The notes: generated from the letters alone by a model not told the origin. Counted from the first letter of the stretch, positions 8,098 through 16,917 are shown. The stretch is DNA of 64,000 nt from Salibacter halophilus (GCF_008806325.1 NZ_WACR01000001.1:62001-126000), one strand, 5' to 3'. A program made the numbers and translations.

Positions 8098-8973
8098 ATG
8101 AAAAGAATTCTTGTAACAGGAGCGACAGGAAACATTGGACATGAAGTTGTCTACTATCTGAGTGAGTTGAAATATGGCTCAGAGATTTTCGCTGCTGTCC
8201 GGAACATTGAAAAAGCAAAAAAGACTTTTGAAAAGCATCCTAATGTTCATTATCGACTTTTTGATTTTGAAAATGAAGACGCTTACTCAAAAGCATTCCA
8301 CCAAATCGACATTCTTTTTCTGTTGCGACCTCCTCATATATCAAACGTTGAAAAGATCTTTCGGCCATTGTTAATCTCAGCAAAGGAAAATGGAATAAAA
8401 AGAATAGTGTTCTTATCTGTACAAGGAGCAGAAAAAAGTAAAGTAATCCCTCACAACAAAATTGAACGATTAATCCTGGAGCTTCAATTCAACTACATTT
8501 TTGTTCGACCCAGCTATTTTATGCAAAACCTGACGACTACCTTGCTTCCTGAAATTGTAAATAGAAAATGTATCACACTACCTTCAGGTAAAGCAAAATT
8601 CAATTGGATTGATGTTAAAAATATTGCTGAGGCTACAGCAATTCTTATCACACAATTTGAGACCTATCAAAATCGAGCCTACGATATAACAAGCAACCAA
8701 AACAAAAACTTCGGTGATGTTGCTGATTTAATGTCTAAATTAACAGGAGAAAGAATACGCTTTAAAAGCATCAACCCTATCAGCTTTTACTTCCTAAAGA
8801 AAAAAGAAGGAATGAAAGGTGGATTTGCGATGGTCATGACAATCCTTCATTTCTTACCAAGACTTCAATCAGAACCTGAAATTTCTGATAATTATCAAAA
8901 GCTAACAGAAAAAGCCCCAACCACATTACAAGATTTCATTGAACGAGAAAAAGATAAGTTTAGCTCCCCGTAA
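8098..8973 (+). CDS. NmrA-like NAD(P)-binding protein
   Basis: 291 residues. The N-terminal Rossmann motif is VTGATGNIGHEVV, and FLSVQGAE and FVRPSYFMQNL match the active-site region of atypical short-chain dehydrogenases of the NmrA/HSCARG type, which often lack the catalytic Tyr-Lys pair and act as redox sensors or quinone/flavin reductases. It begins 11 bases after the GTTGTACTGC cassette start, but no matching GCAGTACAAC word follows it. The downstream site of this last cassette has therefore been lost, and the gene is now fused to the core genome. Confidence 0.75.
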   Translation: MKRILVTGATGNIGHEVVYYLSELKYGSEIFAAVRNIEKAKKTFEKHPNVHYRLFDFENEDAYSKAFHQIDILFLLRPPHISNVEKIFRPLLISAKENGIKRIVFLSVQGAEKSKVIPHNKIERLILELQFNYIFVRPSYFMQNLTTTLLPEIVNRKCITLPSGKAKFNWIDVKNIAEATAILITQFETYQNRAYDITSNQNKNFGDVADLMSKLTGERIRFKSINPISFYFLKKKEGMKGGFAMVMTILHFLPRLQSEPEISDNYQKLTEKAPTTLQDFIEREKDKFSSP

Positions 8974-9008
8974 CAACTGATAAAAATTTTTTACAATCAC
9001 AACACCAC

Positions 9009-9491
9009 ATGAAAATTCACCCTCAACAAAACCTGGTCTTCACTTACGGAACGCTAAAACGCGGTTTCCCAAATAACTCTATCATGAAGGACATTCAGGC
9101 TTCCTTCATTGCCGATGCAAATACCAAATCCAAATACCCTCTATTACAGGCGGGCAAATGGAATGCTCCTTTTCTCATTCATCATGAGAATTATCCGGGT
9201 AGTTTTCACGTTCAGGGTGAGTTGTTTGAGGTTGATGAAAAAGGCATGTCTGTTCTCGATGAATTTGAAGGCGTAAACAATTCCTATTACAAAAGATTGA
9301 GGATTGAAGTTTACACCCAAAACAAGGACGGATTTCAAATCTCCAAAAACGCCTGGTGCTATTTCCGTTATCAAAAATCTGCACAATTACTGGCTAACAC
9401 TTCCGGCTTTCTTCCGTTCTTTGGAAATGAAGAATTGAAAAAATATACGCCCGTGCACCTCCGGCCATCAAACTGGAGAGAAAACAAGTAA
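9009..9491 (+). CDS. Gamma-glutamylcyclotransferase-like protein
   Basis: 160 residues. The opening motif VFTYGTLKRG is the YGTL substrate-binding loop of the GGCT/AIG2-like family, and LDEFEGV supplies the conserved catalytic Glu region. The family releases 5-oxoproline from gamma-glutamyl amino acids, peptides or amines. Directly downstream lie three genes for converting 5-oxoproline to glutamate, which supports a real cyclotransferase activity. The pair of inverted GGTCAGATCC words between them (9527-9549) could terminate or attenuate transcription. Confidence 0.75.
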   Translation: MKIHPQQNLVFTYGTLKRGFPNNSIMKDIQASFIADANTKSKYPLLQAGKWNAPFLIHHENYPGSFHVQGELFEVDEKGMSVLDEFEGVNNSYYKRLRIEVYTQNKDGFQISKNAWCYFRYQKSAQLLANTSGFLPFFGNEELKKYTPVHLRPSNWRENK

Positions 9492-9526
9492 TCGTGCTTG
9501 TGCGGTAGTTGAAACACTCTATTTTT

Positions 9527-9549
9527 GGTCAGATCCAGTGGATCTGACC
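9527..9549. repeat. Inverted pair of GGTCAGATCC words
   Basis: GGTCAGATCC (9527-9536) and its reverse complement GGATCTGACC (9540-9549) are separated by AGT, giving a perfect 10-bp stem with a 3-base loop. A T-run precedes and AT-rich DNA follows. Both arms are members of the window-wide 10-mer family. Uptake-sequence pairs in Neisseria and Haemophilus commonly double as terminators in this way. Confidence 0.8.
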
Positions 9550-9572
9550 ATTAAAGTTGACATTCATTTTTC

Positions 9573-10295
9573 ATGAACAAAAACACGAAAATCGATTTCA
9601 ATTGTGACCTCGGTGAGGGGCTCGATAACGAGCATTTGCTCATGCCGTATCTCTCATCCTGCAACATTGCTTGCGGAGCGCATGCCGGTTCTGTCGAGGT
9701 AATAGACAAAGTGATTGAATTAGCGCTTTCGCACGGTGTGAAAATCGGGGTGCACCCCTCCTATCCCGATAAGGAAAATTTTGGTCGCGTTGTCCTGGAA
9801 ATGACGGATGTCGAGTTACACGAAAGTCTGAAAGATCAACTCCAGCTTTTCAAGGAACGAGCCGCTATGCAGGATGCCACAATTCATCACGTGAAGCCGC
9901 ACGGAGCCCTGTACAACTTGATTGCCGTTGATGAAGAAAAGGCTGTGATAGTCAGCAAGGCCGTAAAGGCTATTTTTGATGACGTAAAACTCTATGTGCC
10001 CTTTAATTCAAAAATCGAAAAAGTGGCCCGGGATCAAGGAATTGAAATCATTTACGAAGCTTTTGCTGATCGCAATTACAACGATGATTTAACACTGGTT
10101 TCTCGGTCAGAACCGGACGCCACAATAACCGATAAGGAGCAAGTCGTAACGCACGTGAAGCGCATGTTTGAGGAGTCGAAAGTGAAAACAATTCAGGACA
10201 ATGAACGTGACATCAAAGCTGAGACTTTTTGCCTGCACGGAGACAACGAAAAAGCAATTGAGATTTTAAAAACACTACATCAGGAGTTTCTGTAA
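9573..10295 (+). CDS. pxpA: 5-oxoprolinase subunit A (LamB/YcsF family)
   Basis: 240 residues, close to the usual 245-255. The N-terminal DFNCDLGEG and NIACGAHAG motifs and the later HHVKPHGALYN and EAFADRNY blocks are diagnostic of the LamB/YcsF family. With PxpB and PxpC it catalyses ATP-dependent opening of 5-oxo-L-proline to L-glutamate in the cytoplasm. It starts an operon with pxpB (22-bp gap) and pxpC (4-bp overlap). Confidence 0.92.
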   Translation: MNKNTKIDFNCDLGEGLDNEHLLMPYLSSCNIACGAHAGSVEVIDKVIELALSHGVKIGVHPSYPDKENFGRVVLEMTDVELHESLKDQLQLFKERAAMQDATIHHVKPHGALYNLIAVDEEKAVIVSKAVKAIFDDVKLYVPFNSKIEKVARDQGIEIIYEAFADRNYNDDLTLVSRSEPDATITDKEQVVTHVKRMFEESKVKTIQDNERDIKAETFCLHGDNEKAIEILKTLHQEFL

Positions 10296-10317
10296 ATCAC
10301 TGATTAAATAAGTAGAA

Positions 10318-11037
10318 TTGAACCAGTACGAGCTCACATACAAACCTTTTGGGACATCAGCCATTTTGGTTGAGTGGCCTTCGAAAATCGATGAAAACAT
10401 CATTCAGGATATTGTCGCTTTTGAAAACAGTATGGAGAAAGGAAAAGGTATTCTCGATACGGTTATCGCTTACAACTCCCTCACAATCCGGTACGATCAC
10501 AAGATCGATTATAAATCTGAAGTCGCTAAGTTGAAAGAACAGTATAAAGCGAAAAACAAGCCTGCCGAGCAGAACTCGAAATGCTGGCAAATTCCGGTTT
10601 GCTACGACACGGAGTTTGGGCTGGACCTGACCGAAATAGCCGAAACAAAAAAACTCTCAGTCGAAAAAGTGATTGAACTGCACACGAACCCTTCTTACCT
10701 GATTTATTTTCTCGGGTTTCAACCCGGATTCTTGTACCTTGGCGGCTTAGATGATCAGATCCACACGCCACGCAGAGCATCTCCAAGATTGCGTGTAGCC
10801 AAAGGTTCGGTTGGAATTGGAGGCGCGCAAACGGGCGTGTATCCGCAACAAACATCAGGAGGTTGGAACATTCTTGGAAAATCGCCCATCAATTTCTTTG
10901 ACATCACTAAAGAGCAACCCTGTTTTGCGAAAGCGGGAGACAGAATTCAGTTCGTATCGATTGACAGAGAAACATTTCATGAAATAGCTGCGGAGGAAGA
11001 AAAAGGGAATTACGAACTCAAATTTCAATCACTGTGA
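10318..11037 (+). CDS. pxpB: 5-oxoprolinase subunit B
   Basis: 239 residues. It is related to the N-terminal half of allophanate hydrolase subunit 1/KipI: GFQPGFLYLGG, PRRASPRLRVAKGSVGIGG and GGWNILGKSP are the family signature. The start is a TTG; the next in-frame Met is about 37 codons downstream, past conserved sequence, so TTG is accepted. It ends with TGA overlapping the GTG of pxpC. Confidence 0.9.
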   Translation: MNQYELTYKPFGTSAILVEWPSKIDENIIQDIVAFENSMEKGKGILDTVIAYNSLTIRYDHKIDYKSEVAKLKEQYKAKNKPAEQNSKCWQIPVCYDTEFGLDLTEIAETKKLSVEKVIELHTNPSYLIYFLGFQPGFLYLGGLDDQIHTPRRASPRLRVAKGSVGIGGAQTGVYPQQTSGGWNILGKSPINFFDITKEQPCFAKAGDRIQFVSIDRETFHEIAAEEEKGNYELKFQSL

Positions 11038-11885
11038 TCAAGGTACTCCACGAAGGAATTTACAATACTATTCAGGATCAGGGCCGTTTTGGATATGCTA
11101 AAATGGGAATTCCAACATCGGGCTATTTAGATGCTTATTCTGCAGAATTGGGAAATGCTCTATTGAACAATCAAAAGAGCGATGCAGTCGTTGAAATCAC
11201 TTTTGGACAAGGTAAATTTCAGTTCAAAAAACCCACCGTTTTTTGCCTCACAGGCGGAGATTTTTCGCCAAAGCTCGATGGAAATTTGCTCGAAATGAAT
11301 CAGGTTTACAAAGCCCAGCCCGATGCTGTTTTATCGTTCGGTAAACGAAACTCCGGAGCCAGGACATATTTGACTGTACAGGGCGGTATTCAATCAAAAG
11401 AGGTGTTGAACAGCCGCAGTTTCTCAAAAGGAATTACACAAATCCGACTACAGAAAAATGACGAGCTGAGGATCCAAAAACAACAGCCTATAAGTGATAC
11501 AGGGCATTCGAGAGTCAAAGAGCATGAGAAGCATTTTGAATCTGAAGATTTAGCGTGTTTTGCCGGTCCCGAGTTTGACCGATTAAATGACAAACAAAAA
11601 AAGCGACTGTCAGAACCGTTTACACTTTCGTCAGACAACAACCGGGTTGGGTACCGCCTCAATGAAGAGCTTGAAAATGATTTACACCCCATCCTCACCT
11701 CATCAGTCCTGCCCGGAACTGTGCAGCTCACTCCATCAGGAAAACTCATCGCATTGATGAACGATTGCCAGGTATCGGGCGGTTACCCCAGAGTCTTACA
11801 GCTATCAGAATACGCTATCTCCAGAATGAGCCAGAAAATGGCCGGTGAAGAAGTTCGGTTTACGATGCAGGATTTTAATTTGTAG
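11034..11885 (+). CDS. pxpC: 5-oxoprolinase subunit C
   Basis: 283 residues, starting with GTG that overlaps the pxpB stop (GTGA). Motifs GIYNTIQDQGRFGY, AVVEITFGQG, GPEFDRL and NRVGYRL match the KipA/allophanate hydrolase subunit 2 family. The last gene of the PxpABC operon, it completes the heteromeric 5-oxoprolinase. The gamma-glutamylcyclotransferase gene upstream supplies the likely source of 5-oxoproline. Confidence 0.9.
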   Translation: MIKVLHEGIYNTIQDQGRFGYAKMGIPTSGYLDAYSAELGNALLNNQKSDAVVEITFGQGKFQFKKPTVFCLTGGDFSPKLDGNLLEMNQVYKAQPDAVLSFGKRNSGARTYLTVQGGIQSKEVLNSRSFSKGITQIRLQKNDELRIQKQQPISDTGHSRVKEHEKHFESEDLACFAGPEFDRLNDKQKKRLSEPFTLSSDNNRVGYRLNEELENDLHPILTSSVLPGTVQLTPSGKLIALMNDCQVSGGYPRVLQLSEYAISRMSQKMAGEEVRFTMQDFNL

Positions 11886-11993
11886 GAATGCGCGACAATC
11901 CGCAAATCGAAATGCAATAATGCATACTTCCATATTCAAGAAATAGTCAGCAGACCGCTATATTAATCAACATATAATTAGCGATATTATGCT

Positions 11994-12845
11994 ATGACGC
12001 GAATATTTTGTAATTATGGGGACAGAAATCAAAAAAACGAATACATTTTGAATAAAAGTCAAAGTTACGGAGATGCTCCAACCAAGGTTAGAAAAACAGA
12101 TCATTACAAAAAAGAGTACATCCAAAGTTTTGTAGAAAAATGGGATGAATTGATCGACTGGGAGGCCCGACAAAAAGGAGAAGGAAAGTTTTTTTTGACA
12201 GAACTCAAAAAGCGCAACAAGCACAAAATCCTTGACGTAGCAACCGGTACAGGTTACCATTCTGTAGCACTGATGAAAAATGGTTTTGAAGTGCGAAGCG
12301 CTGACGGCAGCCCTGAGATGCTGGCCAAAGCCTTTGAAAACGGTAAAAATGCTGGTCAGATCCTCACGACTATCCAGGCCGATTGGAGATGGCTAAACCG
12401 CGATGTCCACAGCCGTTTTGACGCTGCCATTTGCCTGGGTAACTCCTTTACCCACTTGTTTTCAGAAAACGATCGAAGAAAAGCTCTGGCAGAATTTTAC
12501 TCAGCCCTAAAACACGATGGCATCTTAATCATCGATCATCGTAATTACGATGCTATCCTCGATAACCAGGACTTTACCACAAAACATACTTACTACTATG
12601 CAGGCGATAACGTAAAAGCTGCTCCTGAGCATGTCGATAATGGTCTCGCAAGATTCCGCTACGAGTTTCCTGACGAATCAGTTTATCACCTGAATATGTT
12701 TCCATTAAGAGAACAGTACGTGAGAAAACTACTGAAAGAAGTAGGATTTCAAAAAATAACCACTTACGGAGATTTCCAGGAAACCCACAAAACCGATAAA
12801 CCCGATTTTTTCATTCACATTGCAGAAAAAAGTTACAATCAATAA
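11994..12845 (+). CDS. Glycine/sarcosine N-methyltransferase
   Basis: 283 residues as drawn from ATG 11994; a TTG at 12048 starting LNKSQSYGDAP is an equally good start, because the first 18 residues look non-conserved. It is a Rossmann methyltransferase with SAM motif ILDVATGTGYHSVAL and an N-terminal WDELIDWEARQKGEG block characteristic of GSMT enzymes of halophiles, plus IDHRNYD. It converts glycine to sarcosine and dimethylglycine with SAM. The next gene, 19 bp downstream, completes the route to glycine betaine, an osmoprotectant. Confidence 0.85.
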   Translation: MTRIFCNYGDRNQKNEYILNKSQSYGDAPTKVRKTDHYKKEYIQSFVEKWDELIDWEARQKGEGKFFLTELKKRNKHKILDVATGTGYHSVALMKNGFEVRSADGSPEMLAKAFENGKNAGQILTTIQADWRWLNRDVHSRFDAAICLGNSFTHLFSENDRRKALAEFYSALKHDGILIIDHRNYDAILDNQDFTTKHTYYYAGDNVKAAPEHVDNGLARFRYEFPDESVYHLNMFPLREQYVRKLLKEVGFQKITTYGDFQETHKTDKPDFFIHIAEKSYNQ

Positions 12846-12864
12846 ACATTAAAAGATACAGTTC

Positions 12865-13695
12865 ATGGCATCACAAGATCTCGTAAAAACAACAAAAGAC
12901 TATTACGACAGCACAGACGCTGATGAATTTTATTACCGTGTTTGGGGAGGCGAAGATATTCACATCGGGATTTATGAATCGCCCGATGAAGACATCTTTA
13001 CAGCCAGCGCGAGAACGGTTAAAAAGATGACCTCACTCCTGCCCGCCATCGATGAAAACACAAAAGTGCTGGACATGGGCTCAGGTTATGGCGGTTCTGC
13101 AAGATATCTCGTGTCTCAATTTGGTTGCCATGTCACCTGCATAAACCTGAGTGATACAGAAAACGAAAGAAACAAGGTCAGAACCAAAGAGAAAGGACTT
13201 GAAGAGTACATTGACATACACTCAGATAATTTCGAGAAAATGCCCTATGATGATGAATCTTTTGATTTAATCTGGATGCAGGACGCCATTCTACACAGCG
13301 GAAATAAAGAACAGGTATTCAAAGAAATTCAGCGGGTATTAAAACCAGGAGGTCATTTTATTTTTACTGATCCCATGCAGAGTGATGATTGCCCTGATGG
13401 TGTATTAGAACCAATTTTAAAACGTATTCACCTCGGTGAACTCGGTTCAGTAAAAAGGTACAGGCAATTAGCCGCAGCAAACAACCTGGAAGCAGTCAAC
13501 ATTCTTGAAATGCCCGATCAACTTCGCCAACATTACACGAATGTTTTAAAAGGATTGAACAATCAGAGAGAAGAGTTAACTGAAGTATGCAGCGAAACCT
13601 ATCTTGAAAACATGGAAAGCGGCTTGAACCATTGGATTGAAGGCGCCAAAAAAGGCTACCTAAACTGGGGCATTATTCATTTACGAAAGAAATGA
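12865..13695 (+). CDS. Sarcosine/dimethylglycine N-methyltransferase
   Basis: 276 residues. A SAM-binding motif VLDMGSGYGGSARYL, the acceptor-side block YYRVWGGEDIHIGIY near the N-terminus and WMQDAILHSGNKE are typical of SDMT enzymes, as is ITDPMQSDD-like FTDPMQSDD. It performs the second and third methylations from sarcosine to dimethylglycine to glycine betaine. It forms a two-gene operon with the GSMT gene. Together they allow de novo betaine synthesis from glycine without choline, a trait of salt-adapted bacteria. Confidence 0.87.
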   Translation: MASQDLVKTTKDYYDSTDADEFYYRVWGGEDIHIGIYESPDEDIFTASARTVKKMTSLLPAIDENTKVLDMGSGYGGSARYLVSQFGCHVTCINLSDTENERNKVRTKEKGLEEYIDIHSDNFEKMPYDDESFDLIWMQDAILHSGNKEQVFKEIQRVLKPGGHFIFTDPMQSDDCPDGVLEPILKRIHLGELGSVKRYRQLAAANNLEAVNILEMPDQLRQHYTNVLKGLNNQREELTEVCSETYLENMESGLNHWIEGAKKGYLNWGIIHLRKK

Positions 13696-13793
13696 TTTGG
13701 GTATTAGTTTTTAGTAGTCCCGCATATTAAAGTGAGGAAAGTTGGGTAAAGTTTAGGATATTTACTCATTGAGAACTAAATAAAAATAATGTT

Positions 13794-14198
13794 ATGGAAA
13801 GAAATAAATACGACACCCTTTACAGTGACGATAACGTAGTAAAGTATAACGACTGGTCAGGGAGGCATTTTAAATCTGAGAATGGAAAACTTATAGTTGG
13901 AATCTTCTTTACTCATAGAGAATACCCGGAAAATTACTCAGGATTTCCTCAACGAAGAATAGTATTAACTGTTTTTTCATTTGAAAACTTGAATATAGAT
14001 ATACCACTTTATCAAGCCAAAAATAACTTCCTTATACTGACAAATAAGGACTTTCCAGACTTAGCCTTTACTTACCGGGTAAAAATTGATGAAGATGCAA
14101 AATCAGCAACTATAATAGTTGAAGATTATCCTGAACTAGAAAAATCACTAATGACAGAAGATGAAGAAAATGGCTTAACTGTAGATTACGACAACTAA
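13794..14198 (+). CDS. Hypothetical protein
   Basis: 134 residues, acidic, with no signal peptide or membrane helix. The order of strands (IVGIFFTHREYPENY, RRIVLTVFSF, NFLILTNKDF) suggests a small beta-rich fold. I do not recognise the family. It stands alone after the betaine operon, with its start supported by coding-like composition and an AT-rich upstream region. The 44-bp palindrome follows about 160 bp downstream. Confidence 0.5.
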   Translation: MERNKYDTLYSDDNVVKYNDWSGRHFKSENGKLIVGIFFTHREYPENYSGFPQRRIVLTVFSFENLNIDIPLYQAKNNFLILTNKDFPDLAFTYRVKIDEDAKSATIIVEDYPELEKSLMTEDEENGLTVDYDN

Positions 14199-14357
14199 TA
14201 TCGGGTACAAATAGCTCCTTTTATGAAAAAGAAGACATAAAAAGTTAGCGTCCCCGCTACCACACAATTTCATAACATCCCCTTGAGATTTCCATCGAAA
14301 TTTAATGATCAAGAACTACCAAACTTTGAAAATAAAAGGAATTAATAAATCCTGAAT

Positions 14358-14401
14358 TTCAATATATAGGTATGCGATGCATCGCATACCTATATATTGA
14401 A
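14358..14401. repeat. Perfect 44-bp palindrome
   Basis: Twenty-two base pairs pair on each side of the centre between 14379 and 14380 without mismatch or spacer; the centre reads GCGATGCATCGC. It lies in a 284-bp spacer between convergent genes. Long spacerless palindromes are unstable in bacteria, so retention suggests recent origin or a role such as a bidirectional terminator or protein-binding site. No T-tract flanks it. Confidence 0.9.
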
Positions 14402-14451
14402 CTAATGACAAGTAGATTCACATTCTCAATAAGGCTTAACCATAGCGCTAC

Positions 14452-14470
14452 CGCGCGATTTTATCGCGTG
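14452..14470. repeat. Short GC-rich hairpin
   Basis: CGCGAT (14454-14459), a TTT loop and ATCGCG (14463-14468) with two further outer pairs. It lies just past the stop codon of the minus-strand gene ending at 14482. It may act as a terminator or mRNA 3'-end hairpin, although it has no U-run on that strand. Confidence 0.4.
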
Positions 14471-14481
14471 GGTCATGCTTC

Positions 14482-14808
14482 TTACCCCACCTCCTTCTCC
14501 AATCTTTCCTTCACGCCCGTTTCATCATCCGCGATGTCGCGATCTTCGATGAAGATCACTTTTTTATTTTGGGCTTTTAGGTCTGCCTGCATTTTCGCTT
14601 CAAGGTGATAGCTATCAGTGTGATCGTGGCTGTCTTCAATGAGGTAGATCGCTACCTGTTGATCAGGAAAATAGAAATTGAGGAGGTACTCGCCCATTTG
14701 AACGAACTCCTCAACCGGTTCTGGAGGGAGCAACTCGCGCAGCTTCACGTGAGCCGCGCTCTGGTGTTGCATCCAGTAATCGTCTTCTAAATAAAAGCTG
14801 TCCATCAT
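14482..14808 (-). CDS. Small protein with DUF559/VSR-like nuclease resemblance
   Basis: 108 residues. The central block EYLLNFYFPDQQVAIYLIED followed by a helix and KVIFIEDRDI resembles the core of the DUF559/very-short-patch-repair nuclease fold, where the pattern is a strand, an acidic residue and a strand. The expected IELDG motif is altered to IYLIED, so activity is doubtful. Its ATG overlaps the stop of the MBL-fold gene by 4 bp, so the two are coupled. The family call is tentative. Confidence 0.45.
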   Translation of the reverse strand: MMDSFYLEDDYWMQHQSAAHVKLRELLPPEPVEEFVQMGEYLLNFYFPDQQVAIYLIEDSHDHTDSYHLEAKMQADLKAQNKKVIFIEDRDIADDETGVKERLEKEVG

Positions 14809-15662
14809 TCACCAAACACTTCGCGGAAAGCAAAAACCTCATCCAGTCGAACACCTTTCTCAGTGTGTTTGACCGTACACAATTCGTTTTGTGAATCGTG
14901 CTCGAGGAACAGCACGTAATTCTCATCGGCTGCTTTTTTCAAAAACTTATCCTTCTCATCGAGCGTGAGTAGCGGACGCGTATCATAGCCCATGACAAAA
15001 GGCAACGGAATGTGCCCTACTGATGGCAACAGATCGGCCATAAAAACGAGCTTTTTTCCTTTGTAATTGATGTGCGGAATCATCTGCTTATCGGTGTGGC
15101 CGTTTACGTACAACACGTCAAATCCCAGCGGAGTATCCGTTAACATATCACCATTCGGTACATCAAGGTGATTGAGCTGTCCGCTCTCTTCAATCGGTAA
15201 AATATTTTCTTTCAGGAACGATGCTTTTTCTCTCTGATTTGGTTCAGTGGCCCATTTCCAGTGATTCTCGTTACTCCAGTATTTCGCATTCTTGAAAGTG
15301 GGTAGCAACTTTTCGTCCTTTGTTCGCTCAATCGCACCACCACAGTGATCAAAGTGAAGGTGCGTCAAAAACACATCCGTAATATCATCGCGGTGATAAC
15401 CTTGCTCCTTAAGCGATTCGTCCAGTGTGGGTCCGTGCGGATGGTAATGACCAAAGAACTTTTCGCTCTGCTTGTCACCCAGTCCGGTGTCGAGCAAAAT
15501 CAGCCTGTCACCATCCTCAATAATCATGGAACGCATCGCCCACGTACACAAATTCTTTTCATCAGCCGGATTTGTGCGGCTCCACAGTTGTTTTGGCACA
15601 ACGCCAAACATCGCTCCGCCATCCAGCTTAAATTTTCCTGCTAAAAGTGGTGTAATTTTCAT
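14805..15662 (-). CDS. MBL-fold metallohydrolase
   Basis: 285 residues. The zinc motif THLHFDHCGG (HxHxDH) and the later GHTDKQMIPHI block place it in the metallo-beta-lactamase fold. LLDTGLGDK precedes the zinc motif, as in the lactonase-like subgroup (AHL lactonases and relatives). There is no signal peptide, so it should be cytoplasmic. The substrate is not predictable. It is transcribed with the small gene at 14482. Confidence 0.85.
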   Translation of the reverse strand: MKITPLLAGKFKLDGGAMFGVVPKQLWSRTNPADEKNLCTWAMRSMIIEDGDRLILLDTGLGDKQSEKFFGHYHPHGPTLDESLKEQGYHRDDITDVFLTHLHFDHCGGAIERTKDEKLLPTFKNAKYWSNENHWKWATEPNQREKASFLKENILPIEESGQLNHLDVPNGDMLTDTPLGFDVLYVNGHTDKQMIPHINYKGKKLVFMADLLPSVGHIPLPFVMGYDTRPLLTLDEKDKFLKKAADENYVLFLEHDSQNELCTVKHTEKGVRLDEVFAFREVFGE

Positions 15663-15719
15663 AATCGCTAATTTTTCGGTCAGAACCTCTATAGCCGGCT
15701 TTCCGGGCGGTTCTGACTG

Positions 15720-16280
15720 TTAATTTTGTTGTGGCTTTGGCAAAACCATTTTTCCTTCGCGCACATCCTGGTAACGCTTGCCGAGGTAAGTGAGCAAGTT
15801 CGAGAATTTTTTCACTTCCTCCAGCGTTTCATCTGTGATTTTCTTCTTTTTCATGCGCAGTACCATCACTCCATAAATTCCGTTGAAACAAAGCTCAATA
15901 GGGTTCTCGACAGAGTTATCAGACTTCTTCTTCAACTCCACGATTCCCGGATAAGCCTCCTCAAATAGCTTTTGATAGTCCTTGTCGTTGAGCGTTGTCA
16001 TGAGCGCGTTGTGGACATAGGAAAGCTCCCCGATTACCTGGTAAACTTCCTCCACGTGGCCTTTCTCAGCCATGTTCTGGCTCTCCATTTCGTGGAGCAT
16101 ATCTTCGTACCAGCGCATGAGCTTGCCGCGATCTCGTCCTTTGATGCCCTGCTTCTCGATGAGCATCTCCTCTACCAGCTCCTTGTTGAGCGATAGAGAT
16201 CTGAGTAAATCCTCAGTGTGATAGAGATACAGCACGTACTCTATAATATTTTCCTGCAGCTTTTTTTCGTGTTCAAGCAT
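15720..16280 (-). CDS. DUF4924 family protein
   Basis: 186 residues, almost entirely helical and charged. The start (KKLQENIIEYVLYLYHTEDLLR) and the motif NPIELCFNGIYG match DUF4924, a conserved Bacteroidota family of unknown function. Its start overlaps the end of the OmpH-like gene by one base, so they form an operon, a linkage usual in the phylum. The spacer behind it (15663-15719) carries an inverted pair of the window-wide 10-mer (15678 and 15709). Confidence 0.8.
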   Translation of the reverse strand: MLEHEKKLQENIIEYVLYLYHTEDLLRSLSLNKELVEEMLIEKQGIKGRDRGKLMRWYEDMLHEMESQNMAEKGHVEEVYQVIGELSYVHNALMTTLNDKDYQKLFEEAYPGIVELKKKSDNSVENPIELCFNGIYGVMVLRMKKKKITDETLEEVKKFSNLLTYLGKRYQDVREGKMVLPKPQQN

Positions 16281-16909
16281 TATTGTTGATTGCTTAGTTC
16301 TGCTTCACCATCGTAGCGGTCATTGAGTCCTTTGATCACCTGATCAGTGATATCTACCTGCTCACTGGACCACAAAATGTTACTCGATATACTTTTACTC
16401 AACACTACTTTGTAATTGTGTTGTTTGGATATTTCATCCATGTAGAGCGTAACAGAATCGGTTACGCGCTGCGTGAATTCCGTTTCAGCTTTAGCGAGCG
16501 AGCGGGAAAGGTTGTCCTGTAATTCGTAGAGTTTTTGTTCGCGTTTTTGAAGTTCCTGCTGGCGAGCCTGTCCTTCAAATCTGCCTAGAGTTGGTGCATC
16601 ACGCTTCAGTTTCTCGTAATCATCCATCAACTCACCCTCTTTGGTTTTGATGCGCGACTCAAATCTCGCCTGTTGTTTGCTGAGTTTCCCTTCCAGCTCA
16701 ATGGCGAGTTCGTACTGTTTCATGAGGCTATCGGTATTGACGATGGCTACGACAGGATCTGACTGTTTTGAGCTGTCTTTTTCTTTTTTACCTGATTCTT
16801 CTTCAACGATAGGATCTACATCTGCGAGGTAGAGTCCGCCAAATACGATTGCAGCTAAAAGTGCAATTGTGCTAAAAATGAGAGATACTTGTTGCTTCAC
16901 GGTTTTCAA
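16280..16909 (-). CDS. OmpH/Skp-like periplasmic chaperone
   Basis: 209 residues. An N-terminal membrane anchor (about residues 9-28) is followed by an acidic linker. The Skp-like domain then starts with AIVNTDSLMKQYELA, contains a long coiled coil (about residues 75-150) and ends with the VVLSKS...ILWSSEQVDITDQVI strand typical of OmpH. It probably holds unfolded outer-membrane proteins in the periplasm, remaining anchored to the inner membrane. A TAnnTTTG element lies just upstream at 16918-16925. Confidence 0.85.
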   Translation of the reverse strand: MKTVKQQVSLIFSTIALLAAIVFGGLYLADVDPIVEEESGKKEKDSSKQSDPVVAIVNTDSLMKQYELAIELEGKLSKQQARFESRIKTKEGELMDDYEKLKRDAPTLGRFEGQARQQELQKREQKLYELQDNLSRSLAKAETEFTQRVTDSVTLYMDEISKQHNYKVVLSKSISSNILWSSEQVDITDQVIKGLNDRYDGEAELSNQQ

Positions 16910-16917
16910 ATTTTAAA

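Noticed and set aside
14372-14608. Plus-strand frame starting in the 44-bp palindrome
   Set aside because: It runs antisense through the end of the gene at 14482-14808, which has better coding character and an ATGA overlap with its operon partner.
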